Positions 51,214-59,465 of a DNA stretch of 64,000 bases are shown here, piece after piece. This DNA comes from GW2011-AR15 sp964428335. GTDB lineage: Archaea; Nanobdellota; Nanobdellia; Woesearchaeales; GW2011-AR15. The stretch spans positions 124,001 to 188,000 of the forward strand of contig CAYRXW010000001.1 in assembly GCA_964428335.1 (NCBI GenBank), read 5' to 3'. Made by a program: the position numbers and the translations under genes. The notes under the pieces were generated by a model. The model was not told the DNA's origin, did not search any database, and was given only the letters and a program-made list of their open reading frames with translations. The number at the start of each line of letters is the position of its first letter. Within the stretch, counting starts at the first letter, position 1.

Positions 51214-52460
51214 TGGGAACAATTATAGAAGAGATATTTTCCAGGAAATTAAAAAGGGAAGTGAAAGCAGGAGAGATTGTACTTTGCGACATAGACTTTG
51301 CAATGAGCCATGACAATACAACGCCACTAGCCATCAAAGCATTCAGGGACATTGGAAAACCGATTAAAAACAAGGATATGATAGTGATACATTTTGATCA
51401 TGCTTTCCCAGCTCCGAACTTATTGGCAGCAGAAGCGCAAAAGAAGATAGTGGATTTCATGAAAGAGCAGGGAATAAAGAATTTTTTCCATCATGGGATA
51501 TGCCATCAGGTGATGATTGAGGAAGGGTTTGTGAAGCCAGGCAATGTAATAATAGGAGGAGACTCACATTCCAACACATATGGAGCATTTTCTGCGCTCG
51601 GGACTGGATTTGGTTCAACAGAGATAGGTGTTTCATGGATAACAGGAAAAACATGGTTTAAAGTTCCTGAGACTATAAATGTGGTATTGAAAGGAAAGAT
51701 GCCAAAAGGAGTATATGCAAAAGATGTGATGATATATGTTGCAGGAAAATTAGGGATGGATGGCGCAACCTATAAATCAGTCGAATTTTCAGGAGAATAC
51801 ATTGAAAATCTGCCTATGCATGAAAGGATAATATTTCCAAACATGTCAACAGAAATAGGTGCAAAGTGCGGTCTTATTGCAACAGATGAAACAACCCTTG
51901 ATTTTCTGAAAAATAACACAAATGCAAAAGGGCCTTTTGAAATTATAAAAGCAGTAAACCCAAAGTATGAAAGAGTTTTGGAAATTGATGTTTCAACCCT
52001 TGAACCGTATGTTTCCTGCCCGCCTGATGTCGATAATGTGAAAACACTAAAAGAGATTGAAGGGACGCCGATAGATGAAGTTTTTATTGGAACCTGCACC
52101 AATGGCAGGTATGAGGACTTAGAGATTGCAGCAAGCATACTCAAAGGAAAGAAAGTAAGCAGGTTTACAAGGACAATCATAACACCGGCAAGCAGGAAGG
52201 TCTATGAAAAGGCGATTGATAAAGGGCTTGTAAAAATATTCTATGATGCAGGATGCATCTTGACAGTCACAGGATGCGGCGCATGCATAGGACGTCATGG
52301 TGGCCTACTTGCAGCAAAAGAAAGGGCATTTACAACGATGAACAGGAACTTCACAGGAAGGATGGGAAGCCCTGATGCAGAGATTTATTTAGGAAGCCCT
52401 GCAGCAGCAGCAGCAACAGCGATTGAAGGAAAGATTGCAGACCCGAGGAGATATTTATGA
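51213..52460 (+). CDS. lysT: Homoaconitase large subunit
   Basis: A 415-residue LeuC/HacA-type aconitase large subunit. Three iron-sulfur ligands are visible: Cys in GTCTNGRYEDLEIAA and two in GCGACIGRHGG. GDSHSNTYGAFSALGTGFGS is the substrate-binding region. With the small subunit it isomerises homocitrate to homoisocitrate. Its start overlaps the homocitrate synthase stop by one base. Its own stop is overlapped by the small inserted frame at 52457. Confidence 0.9.
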   Translation: MGTIIEEIFSRKLKREVKAGEIVLCDIDFAMSHDNTTPLAIKAFRDIGKPIKNKDMIVIHFDHAFPAPNLLAAEAQKKIVDFMKEQGIKNFFHHGICHQVMIEEGFVKPGNVIIGGDSHSNTYGAFSALGTGFGSTEIGVSWITGKTWFKVPETINVVLKGKMPKGVYAKDVMIYVAGKLGMDGATYKSVEFSGEYIENLPMHERIIFPNMSTEIGAKCGLIATDETTLDFLKNNTNAKGPFEIIKAVNPKYERVLEIDVSTLEPYVSCPPDVDNVKTLKEIEGTPIDEVFIGTCTNGRYEDLEIAASILKGKKVSRFTRTIITPASRKVYEKAIDKGLVKIFYDAGCILTVTGCGACIGRHGGLLAAKERAFTTMNRNFTGRMGSPDAEIYLGSPAAAAATAIEGKIADPRRYL

Positions 52461-52567
52461 GCAAAGCATGGAACAAGGCTTTTAAGAAAAGCCTTGAGGT
52501 AAAACAGGTGCGACAATTCGCCTGCAAAAAAGCAGGCTCAGTCCCACACGGATGTGAAAACAGATGA
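52457..52567 (+). CDS. Small frame inserted between lysT and lysU, with hairpin
   Basis: A 36-residue frame coupled at both ends by ATGA overlaps. Its first 17 bases, ATGAGCAAAGCATGGAA, are repeated exactly at 52564-52580, the start of lysU. Directly after the first copy is a perfect 10-bp hairpin (CAAGGCTTTT, loop AAG, AAAAGCCTTG, 52474-52496), and smaller hairpins follow. The predicted product starts MSKAW like lysU and is Lys-rich with two Cys. It looks like a 107-bp duplication/insertion that preserved operon coupling. Whether the peptide is functional is unknown. Confidence 0.45.
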   Translation: MSKAWNKAFKKSLEVKQVRQFACKKAGSVPHGCENR

Positions 52568-53055
52568 GCAAAGCATGGAAGTTTGGAGACAATGTAAATA
52601 CAGATTTAATCATACCTGCAAGATACAATATAACAATTGAAGAAAAGGAGCTTGCGAAGAACGTGTTCTGCGAAGTAAAGCCAGAATTCTGCAAAAATGT
52701 AAAATCTGGGGACGTTGTAGTTGGAGGAGAGAACTTCGGTTGCGGCAGCTCAAGGGAACATGCGCCAATCGCTATAAAAGGCTCTGGAGTGAAATGCGTG
52801 ATTGCAGTAAGCTATGCAAGGATTTTTTTCAGGAACGCAATAAACATCGGCCTTCCTATACTTGAATGCACGCAGATAAATGAAGTGAGTGAAGGAGATG
52901 AGCTTGATATAAATCTTGAGACAGGCGAAATAAAAAACATAACTACAGGAAAAAAATACCAGGCAAAGCCTCTGCCGGAATTTGTGCTAAAGATTTCAAA
53001 TGCAGGTGGGATTGTCAATTTTTTAAAAAATCATGAGATAGGTGAACTTGAATGA
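52564..53055 (+). CDS. lysU: Homoaconitase small subunit
   Basis: A 163-residue LeuD/swivel-domain protein: GDNVNTDLIIPARY near the N-terminus and GGENFGCGSSREHAPIAIK, the classical small-subunit motif. It forms the active site with lysT. Start ATG 52564 is coupled to the small inserted frame upstream; its stop is overlapped by the dehydrogenase start. Confidence 0.92.
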   Translation: MSKAWKFGDNVNTDLIIPARYNITIEEKELAKNVFCEVKPEFCKNVKSGDVVVGGENFGCGSSREHAPIAIKGSGVKCVIAVSYARIFFRNAINIGLPILECTQINEVSEGDELDINLETGEIKNITTGKKYQAKPLPEFVLKISNAGGIVNFLKNHEIGELE

Positions 53056-54047
53056 AGATATGCATACTAGGCGGGGATGGGATAGGCCCTGAAGTCACAG
53101 AGAATACAGTAAAAGTGCTAAACGAATTAGGGGATTTTGAATTTACATACGGAGAAATAGGGTATGACAGCTACCTGAAAAATGGAAGCTCGCTTCCAGA
53201 TGACACACTAAAAAAAGTTGATGAGGCAGATGCAACATTATTTGGCGCAGTGACGACTCCGCCAAACATCCCAAATTACCGTTCACCAATAATAAAATTA
53301 AGAAAACATTTTGACCTTTATTCAAATATAAGGCCTGTAAAAACCTGGCCGCATGAATCATCAAGGAAAAATATCAACATGGTGATTGTGAGAGAGAATA
53401 CTGAAGACCTCTATTCAGGTGTCGAAAGAGTAGAAGATAATGGAAATAGGGCAATCAGTGAAATGATAATCACAAGAAATGGAAGCGAGAAAATAATCAG
53501 ACATGCATTCGAGCTTGCAAGAAAACAGGGCTTCAGGAAAGTTACAGTTGTCCATAAGGCAAATGTCTTAAGGGAGACATGCGGGCTTTTTTTAAGGGTT
53601 GCGCAGGAGATTTCAAAACAGTATCCGGAAATACAGATGAATGACATGCTTGTTGACGCAACAGCGATGCAGCTCATTAAAGCGCCTGAGCAGTTTGAAG
53701 TGATTGTAACAACAAACATGTTCGGGGACATATTAAGCGATGAAGCATCGATGCTTGTAGGTGGTCTAGGGATTGCATATTCAGGAAATATAGGGATGAA
53801 GAAAGGTGTGTTTGAGCCTGTTCACGGAAGCGCGCCAAAATATGTGGGCCAGGACAAAGTGAACCCGACAGCATGCTTCATGTCAGCAAAGATGATGCTT
53901 GATTTTTTAGGAAAAAATGAATTGGCTGAAAGGCTTGAAAATGCGATAGTAAAAACTATGGAACAGAAAATACTCACATATGATCTAGGTGGAAGCGCGA
54001 AAGCATCAGAATTCACAGATGCAGTCATAAAAAACCTGGCGGAATAA
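53052..54047 (+). CDS. hicdh: Homoisocitrate dehydrogenase (isocitrate/IPM dehydrogenase family)
   Basis: A 331-residue beta-decarboxylating dehydrogenase: GGDGIGPEVTENTV at the start, NYRSPIIKLRKHFDLYSNIR (substrate loop), the catalytic lysine in VHKANVLRETCG, DNMLVDATAMQ and GDILSDEASMLVGGLG, and PVHGSAPKYVGQDKVNP near the NAD-binding end. The operon setting supports homoisocitrate as substrate; 3-isopropylmalate or isocitrate activity cannot be excluded. Overlap ATGA with lysU. Confidence 0.88.
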   Translation: MKICILGGDGIGPEVTENTVKVLNELGDFEFTYGEIGYDSYLKNGSSLPDDTLKKVDEADATLFGAVTTPPNIPNYRSPIIKLRKHFDLYSNIRPVKTWPHESSRKNINMVIVRENTEDLYSGVERVEDNGNRAISEMIITRNGSEKIIRHAFELARKQGFRKVTVVHKANVLRETCGLFLRVAQEISKQYPEIQMNDMLVDATAMQLIKAPEQFEVIVTTNMFGDILSDEASMLVGGLGIAYSGNIGMKKGVFEPVHGSAPKYVGQDKVNPTACFMSAKMMLDFLGKNELAERLENAIVKTMEQKILTYDLGGSAKASEFTDAVIKNLAE

Positions 54048-54049
54048 AA

Positions 54050-54901
54050 ATGAAAATAGGATTCCTGTACACAAAGATAAGGCCTGAGGAAAAGATGCTC
54101 CTTGATGAACTTAGGTCAAGGGAAGGCATTGAGATAATAAAGATAGATGACAATACAGAATTTTTTGATATTGCTGAAAAAAAATATGATATTGATGTGC
54201 TGTTTGAGCGTTCAGTCTCATACACAAGAGGGCTGTATATTTCAAAGCTCTTTGAATCAAAAGGAATACCTGTTGTAAATAAATCAGTGATTGCAGAAAG
54301 GTGCGGGGACAAATATGTCACAAGCCAGATACTTGCAGATGCTGGAATAAATACACCTAGAGTCATGATGGCATTTTCAGAAGAATCTGCTTTGGCAGCG
54401 ATTGAAAAGATGGGCTATCCATGTGTGATAAAACCGGTCATCGGCTCATGGGGAAGGCTCATTACAAAGATAGAGAATCGGCACCAGGCAGAATCAATCA
54501 TCGAGCACAAGACAACTCTTGGTGGTTATAATCATTCAATATTTTACATCCAGGAATACATAAAAAAACCTGGAAGGGATATAAGAGCGTTCAGCGTAGG
54601 AGGAAAGACAATCTGCGCAATCTACAGGAGCTCAGAGCATTGGATAACTAATACAGCAAGAGGAGGAATAGCGACAAATTGTCCTGTGACAGAAGAGATA
54701 GATGAGATATGCATAAAAACATCAGAGGCAATCGGTGGCGGACTATTGGCAATGGATCTGTTTGAGACAGAATCAGGTTTTTCAGTAAATGAAGTCAATC
54801 ACACAATGGAATTTAGGAATTCAGTAACTACAACAGGAGTTAATATTCCAAAACTTATGGTGGATTATGTAATAGAGGTTGGCAGAGGCGGACATAGATG
54901 A
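54050..54901 (+). CDS. lysX: LysX, LysW-aminoadipate ligase (RimK-type ATP-grasp)
   Basis: A 283-residue ATP-grasp ligase: central MGYPCVIKPVIGSWGRLITK, then IQEYIKKPGRDIRAFSVGG, TARGGIATNCP and the metal-binding FSVNEVNHTMEF. It joins alpha-aminoadipate to the terminal Glu of LysW. The length is typical. It is three bases after the dehydrogenase stop and overlaps lysY (ATGA). Glutamate (arginine pathway) as an additional substrate is possible, as in other archaea with a single lysX. Confidence 0.92.
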   Translation: MKIGFLYTKIRPEEKMLLDELRSREGIEIIKIDDNTEFFDIAEKKYDIDVLFERSVSYTRGLYISKLFESKGIPVVNKSVIAERCGDKYVTSQILADAGINTPRVMMAFSEESALAAIEKMGYPCVIKPVIGSWGRLITKIENRHQAESIIEHKTTLGGYNHSIFYIQEYIKKPGRDIRAFSVGGKTICAIYRSSEHWITNTARGGIATNCPVTEEIDEICIKTSEAIGGGLLAMDLFETESGFSVNEVNHTMEFRNSVTTTGVNIPKLMVDYVIEVGRGGHR

Positions 54902-55929
54902 TTAGGGCAAGCATTGTAGGTGCATCAGGATATACAGGAGGAGAAGTGCTTAGGTTATTAATTAGCCATCCGGATGTTGAAATTGTGCAAGTCACATCAG
55001 AATCAAACCTTGGGAAGTTTGTCCATCAGGTTCATCCTAATTTAAGAAAAAAAACAAGCCTTAAATTTTCAAGCATTTCAGATTTACAGGAAGTTGATGT
55101 CATTTTCTTAGGACTTCCGCATAAAGTGAGCAGCTCAAAAATAGAATATATAATGTCAAAAGCAAAAAAGATAATTGACAAAGGCAGTGATTTTAGATTA
55201 AAAAATGCAGATGACTACAAAAGATGGTATGATTTTTCACATCCAAAACCGGAACTGCTTTCAAAGTTCACTTATGGGATACCTGAGCTTCATAGGGAAG
55301 AGATAAGGAAATCAGATTATGTAGCAGCAGCAGGATGCAATGCAACAGCAAGTATACTAGGGCTCTATCCTTTTTACAAACATAATCTTGTTGACACAGA
55401 GAAAACAGTAATTGAAGTCAAGGGTGGAAGTTCTGAAGCAGGGAATAAACCAACTGAAGGCAGCCATCATCCTGAAAGGAAGGATGTCTTAAGAAGCTAC
55501 ATGCCGACAGGGCATAGGCACATGGCTGAGATAATGCAGGAGCTAAATACAGGTTATTTTGCATTCAGTGCAACATCAACAGATCTTGTCAGAGGAATCC
55601 TTATGACAGCACATCTTTTTTTGAAAAATAAAATGACAGATGTTGAAGTATGGAAGATACTTAGGCAGGAATATGGAAATGAGCCATTCATTAGGATTGT
55701 AAAAGAGAAGCAGGGGATATACAGGTATCCTGAACCAAAGATACTTGCAGGAAGCAATTTTTGTGACATTGGTTTTGAAATCGATGAGAATTCAAATAGG
55801 TTAGTTGTAATGTCAGCAATTGACAATCTGATGAAAGGCGCTGCAGGCCAGGCAGTGCAGTGCATGAACATAATGTTTGGGATAGAGGAGACAAAAGGTC
55901 TTGGATTTTCAGGCCTTCACCCTGTATAA
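54898..55929 (+). CDS. lysY: LysY, LysW-aminoadipate semialdehyde dehydrogenase (ArgC-like)
   Basis: A 343-residue ArgC-family reductase: ASIVGASGYTGGEVLRLL (NADP-binding), AAAGCNATASILGLYP with the catalytic cysteine, and HHPERKDVLRSYMPTGHRHM. It reduces LysW-aminoadipyl phosphate to the semialdehyde, after LysZ. Start overlaps lysX. Confidence 0.92.
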   Translation: MIRASIVGASGYTGGEVLRLLISHPDVEIVQVTSESNLGKFVHQVHPNLRKKTSLKFSSISDLQEVDVIFLGLPHKVSSSKIEYIMSKAKKIIDKGSDFRLKNADDYKRWYDFSHPKPELLSKFTYGIPELHREEIRKSDYVAAAGCNATASILGLYPFYKHNLVDTEKTVIEVKGGSSEAGNKPTEGSHHPERKDVLRSYMPTGHRHMAEIMQELNTGYFAFSATSTDLVRGILMTAHLFLKNKMTDVEVWKILRQEYGNEPFIRIVKEKQGIYRYPEPKILAGSNFCDIGFEIDENSNRLVVMSAIDNLMKGAAGQAVQCMNIMFGIEETKGLGFSGLHPV

Positions 55930-55939
55930 TGTGAGAATT

Positions 55940-56578
55940 ATGTGCAGGCTGCTTTTAGTTAAATCAGAAAATGAATTTGATATAAATGCACATCTGAAAA
56001 TATTTTCAGGCATATGCAAAAACAGCGAGGAATACCAGGGACATGGATGGGGGATGTTTTTTTTGGATAAGAAAAATGAATGGAAGGAATACAAGAATAT
56101 CAGGCCTATATGGGAAGATGAATTAAGTAATTTTGGAAAAACAAAATTATTAATTGCGCATGCAAGAAGTGCATTCCAGGACAAAGATATCTTCATCGAA
56201 AACAATATGCCTTTTTTTGATGGAAAATATGTTTTCATATTCAATGGGGAACTACAAAAAGTTAGGATTGAGGAGCAGGGAAGGATAGGCGCAGAAAAGA
56301 TATTCAATTTCATAAAAAGGTTTGATAAGGGCAGCATGAAAGAAGCAATTGATAACGGCATCAGGCAGCTTAAGAAAAGGACAGGGTACTATAAGGCAAT
56401 AAACCTGATAATTGCGACTAAAGAAGATATTTTTCTTTCAACAAGCTATAATGAAAGGGAGAATTATTTTTCAATGCATTGCAAAGAAACAGAAAATAAA
56501 CTTCTCATATGCTCTATGCCTTTTCCTGATGAGAAGGACTGGGTAAAGATAGAAAATAATACAAACATGATGTGGTAA
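55940..56578 (+). CDS. Class II glutamine-amidotransferase-type Ntn hydrolase
   Basis: A 212-residue stand-alone Ntn domain. I start at ATG 55940 so that Cys2 (MCRLLLVKS) becomes the N-terminal nucleophile after Met removal. Other family elements are GHGWGM (34-39), AHAR (73-76), NMPFF (89-93) and FNGEL (101-105, the oxyanion Asn-Gly). There is no synthase domain. It sits inside the lysine operon between lysY and lysZ, 10 bases after lysY. EgtC-type relatives hydrolyse gamma-glutamyl amide bonds. LysW-lysine is attached by such a bond and no LysK is seen here, so release of lysine from LysW is a possible role; not proven. Confidence 0.75.
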   Translation: MCRLLLVKSENEFDINAHLKIFSGICKNSEEYQGHGWGMFFLDKKNEWKEYKNIRPIWEDELSNFGKTKLLIAHARSAFQDKDIFIENNMPFFDGKYVFIFNGELQKVRIEEQGRIGAEKIFNFIKRFDKGSMKEAIDNGIRQLKKRTGYYKAINLIIATKEDIFLSTSYNERENYFSMHCKETENKLLICSMPFPDEKDWVKIENNTNMMW

Positions 56579-56579
56579 A

Positions 56580-57362
56580 ATGATAATAATAAAGATAGGC
56601 GGAGGAAAGGACATAAATATAGAAGGTGTTGCAAGAGATGTTTCAAGGCTTGATGAGAAATGCATAATAGTACATGGCGCAAACCATTTCAGGGATGAGC
56701 TTTTTTTAAAGCTTGGAAAAGATAAGAAAACACTGACTTCGATTTCAGGCGTCTCAAGCGTATTTTCCGATGATGACATGATTGATTCAATATTCATGGC
56801 ATATTCTGGGCTTAGGAACAAAAGGATTGTAGAAGCATTTCAGAAAAATAATGTAAATGCAATAGGCCTTAGCGGGATAGATGGGAAACTTATCAGCGGA
56901 ACAAGAAATACAGGCATAAGGATAAAGGAAGGAGAAAAGATAAAGATAGTCCGGGATAATTCAGGGAAGCCTTCAGCTATAAATAAGGAGCTTTTGTCAT
57001 ATCTTCTTGAAAAAAATTACACACCAGTCATAACAATACCTATAATTGATGAGAATAATAGCGCAATAAACACAGAAAATGATGATGTGATAGCATTAAT
57101 GAAAAAAGAAATGGGGATAACTAAAGTTGTGCAGCTCATAGAGGCTCCAGGAATCCTGATGGATAAAAATAATCAGGATTCACTATTAAAAAAACTTACA
57201 TTCACAGAACTTGATAATATGCTTGGAAAGACAGAAGGAAGGATGAAAAGAAAAATACTGGCGTTAAAAAAGCTTGAGCCATGCAGGATATTTATTTCAG
57301 ATGGAAGAACAGAAAACCCGGTCAGGGACGCATTAGATGAAAAAGGGACAAAGGTTGAATGA
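56580..57362 (+). CDS. lysZ: LysZ, LysW-aminoadipate kinase (ArgB-like)
   Basis: A 260-residue amino-acid kinase: IIIKIGGGKDINIEGVARDV at the N-terminus, VHGANHFRDEL, NAIGLSGIDGKLISG and AINTENDDVIALMKKEMG, with LIEAPGILMDKNN near the ATP site. It phosphorylates LysW-aminoadipate. One base after the Ntn hydrolase gene; overlaps lysJ. Confidence 0.9.
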   Translation: MIIIKIGGGKDINIEGVARDVSRLDEKCIIVHGANHFRDELFLKLGKDKKTLTSISGVSSVFSDDDMIDSIFMAYSGLRNKRIVEAFQKNNVNAIGLSGIDGKLISGTRNTGIRIKEGEKIKIVRDNSGKPSAINKELLSYLLEKNYTPVITIPIIDENNSAINTENDDVIALMKKEMGITKVVQLIEAPGILMDKNNQDSLLKKLTFTELDNMLGKTEGRMKRKILALKKLEPCRIFISDGRTENPVRDALDEKGTKVE

Positions 57363-58492
57363 AAATGATTGCAAGCACATATGGAAGCAGGGGAATTTAC
57401 ATTGAATCAGGTAACGGAGTTTACCTTTATGATAAAAACGGAAAAAAGTACATTGATTTTTTTTCGAACATGGGAGTAAATGTCTTAGGTCATAATGTTA
57501 AGGAGATAAATGATACTGTATATGCGCAGATGCAGAAAATCACAAACCTTCATGGCTCGTTCCAGTCTGAGATAAGGGATAGGTTTGCAGAAAAATTAAC
57601 ACAGAAGACAGGGATGGACGCAGTGTTTTTTTGCAATTCAGGAGCAGAAGCTATAGAAGCAGCAATGAAATTTGCAAGGCTTGCAACAGGAAGAAAAGAG
57701 ATAATAGCTGCAAAAATGGGATATCATGGAAAGACTTTTGGCGCATTAAGCCTGACAAGGACAATGGCAAAATATAATGAGCCTTTTATGCCATTACTTA
57801 CAGATGTAAATCATTTCTCCTATAATGACATTGAATCATTAAGATCAGTAATCTCAAAAGATACAGCAGCAGTTGTGCTTGAGCCAATACAGGGAGAGGG
57901 AGGGATTAGGCTTCCTGACAGTGATTTTTTTACTAATGTCAGAAAAATATGTGATGAACAGGGTGTTTTACTGGTCATTGATGAGATACAAACAGGAATG
58001 GGAAGGACAGGAAAATTCCTTGCTATTGAGCATTTCAATATCAAGCCTGATATGATAGCAATGGCAAAAGGCCTTGCAGGAGGGCTTCCAGCAGGAGCTT
58101 TATTGATAACAGAAGAAATAAATTCAAAACTATTTTCTGGCTGCCATACAAACACATTTGGCGGGAACCCATTAATATCTGCAAGCGGGCTTGCAACAAT
58201 AGAATATATTGAAAAGCATAATCTTCTGGAAAATGCCAGGACAAACGGCGAATATCTGCTGACAGAGCTAAAAAAGATGAATTCCCCAGTCATCAGGGAA
58301 GTGAGAGGATTAGGCCTGATGATCGCGATTGAATTAAAGGTAAAGAATTCAGAATATGCAAAAAAGCTCCAGGATAACGGGCTTATCGCAATACCTACAC
58401 TTGCAAATGTGCTAAGGTTCCTTCCTCCGATAATAATAAGGAAGGAAGAATTGGATGAGGCACTAGATATAATAAGGAGTTCTTTGAATTAA
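57359..58492 (+). CDS. lysJ: LysJ, LysW-lysine aminotransferase (ArgD-like)
   Basis: A 377-residue class III PLP aminotransferase: FCNSGAEAIEAAMKFAR, EPIQGEGGIRLPD, LVIDEIQTGMGRTG and the PLP lysine in MAKGLAGGLPAGALL. It transfers the amino group from glutamate to the LysW-bound semialdehyde, giving LysW-lysine. It is the last gene of the operon; the next transcript starts after 58493. No LysK hydrolase follows. Confidence 0.9.
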   Translation: MKMIASTYGSRGIYIESGNGVYLYDKNGKKYIDFFSNMGVNVLGHNVKEINDTVYAQMQKITNLHGSFQSEIRDRFAEKLTQKTGMDAVFFCNSGAEAIEAAMKFARLATGRKEIIAAKMGYHGKTFGALSLTRTMAKYNEPFMPLLTDVNHFSYNDIESLRSVISKDTAAVVLEPIQGEGGIRLPDSDFFTNVRKICDEQGVLLVIDEIQTGMGRTGKFLAIEHFNIKPDMIAMAKGLAGGLPAGALLITEEINSKLFSGCHTNTFGGNPLISASGLATIEYIEKHNLLENARTNGEYLLTELKKMNSPVIREVRGLGLMIAIELKVKNSEYAKKLQDNGLIAIPTLANVLRFLPPIIIRKEELDEALDIIRSSLN

Positions 58493-58526
58493 CCTTATAA
58501 ATGCAATTTATATCCCAGTGGTTAAA

Positions 58527-59465
58527 ATGAATGAAAAAGCACTTGTAACAGGCGCATCAGGACAGATTGGATCTGAATTATTTCCTGCTCTACAGAAAAA
58601 ATATGGGAAGGAAAATGTCTTCTCGCTGGACATAAAGAATGCAAACAATGCAGATGACATGCTTTATAATTTTGACATCCTGGATACATATAAACTTGAA
58701 AAGCTTATTGTGGAGAAAAAAATAACTGTAATATATCATCTAGTCTCGCTTCTTTCAGCGACAGGCGAAAAAGACCCGAATTATGCATGGCACTTAAATA
58801 TGGAAAGCCTGAAGAATATACTGGATCTGGCTGTCAAGCATAAGATAAAGGTTTTCTGGCCAAGTTCAATTGCAGCATTTGGGCCGACAACACCAAGAAT
58901 GAATACACCGCAGATGACAGTACTTGAGCCATCTACAATGTATGGGGTAACAAAAGTATCTGGCGAGCTTTTATGCAGGTATTACAGCAAAAAATACGGG
59001 CTTGATGTAAGGAGCATACGCTATCCAGGATTAATAAGCTGGAAAGCAGAACCAGGTGGCGGGACTACAGACTATGCAGTTGCAATATTCTATGAAGGAA
59101 TACTCAAAGGAAAATACACATGCTTTGTAAAAGAAGGTACCATGCTTCCAATGATGTATATGGATGATGCAATCCGTGGAACTCTGCAGCTAATGGATGC
59201 AGATTCAAAAAAACTCACAGTCACAAGCTATAACTTTTCAGCATTAAGTTTTACAGCAAAAGAGTTAGCTGAAGAAATAAACAAACACATAAAAGTGGAT
59301 GTCACTTATCTTCCTGATCATAGGCAGGCAATTGCAGATTCATGGCCTGCATCAATCGATGATTCAGCAGCAAGGAAAGACTGGGGATGGAAAGCAGAAT
59401 ATGATTTGAAGAAGATGACAGGAACAATGATTAAAAAATTAGGTGAGAAACTTGGGAAAAAATAA
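58527..59465 (+). CDS. tdh: L-threonine 3-dehydrogenase, epimerase (SDR) type
   Basis: About 312 residues of the extended short-chain dehydrogenase fold: VTGASGQIGSELFPALQKKY (NAD-binding), WPSSIAAFGPTTP, the YGVTKVSGELLC catalytic Tyr-x3-Lys, and RYPGLISWKAEPGGGTTDYA, features of the UDP-galactose-epimerase-like threonine dehydrogenases. It oxidises threonine to 2-amino-3-ketobutyrate. CCTTATAAATG at 58493-58503 is a TATA box 25 bases before ATG 58527. The next gene encodes the enzyme for the following step, which supports the function. Confidence 0.88.
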   Translation: MNEKALVTGASGQIGSELFPALQKKYGKENVFSLDIKNANNADDMLYNFDILDTYKLEKLIVEKKITVIYHLVSLLSATGEKDPNYAWHLNMESLKNILDLAVKHKIKVFWPSSIAAFGPTTPRMNTPQMTVLEPSTMYGVTKVSGELLCRYYSKKYGLDVRSIRYPGLISWKAEPGGGTTDYAVAIFYEGILKGKYTCFVKEGTMLPMMYMDDAIRGTLQLMDADSKKLTVTSYNFSALSFTAKELAEEINKHIKVDVTYLPDHRQAIADSWPASIDDSAARKDWGWKAEYDLKKMTGTMIKKLGEKLGKK

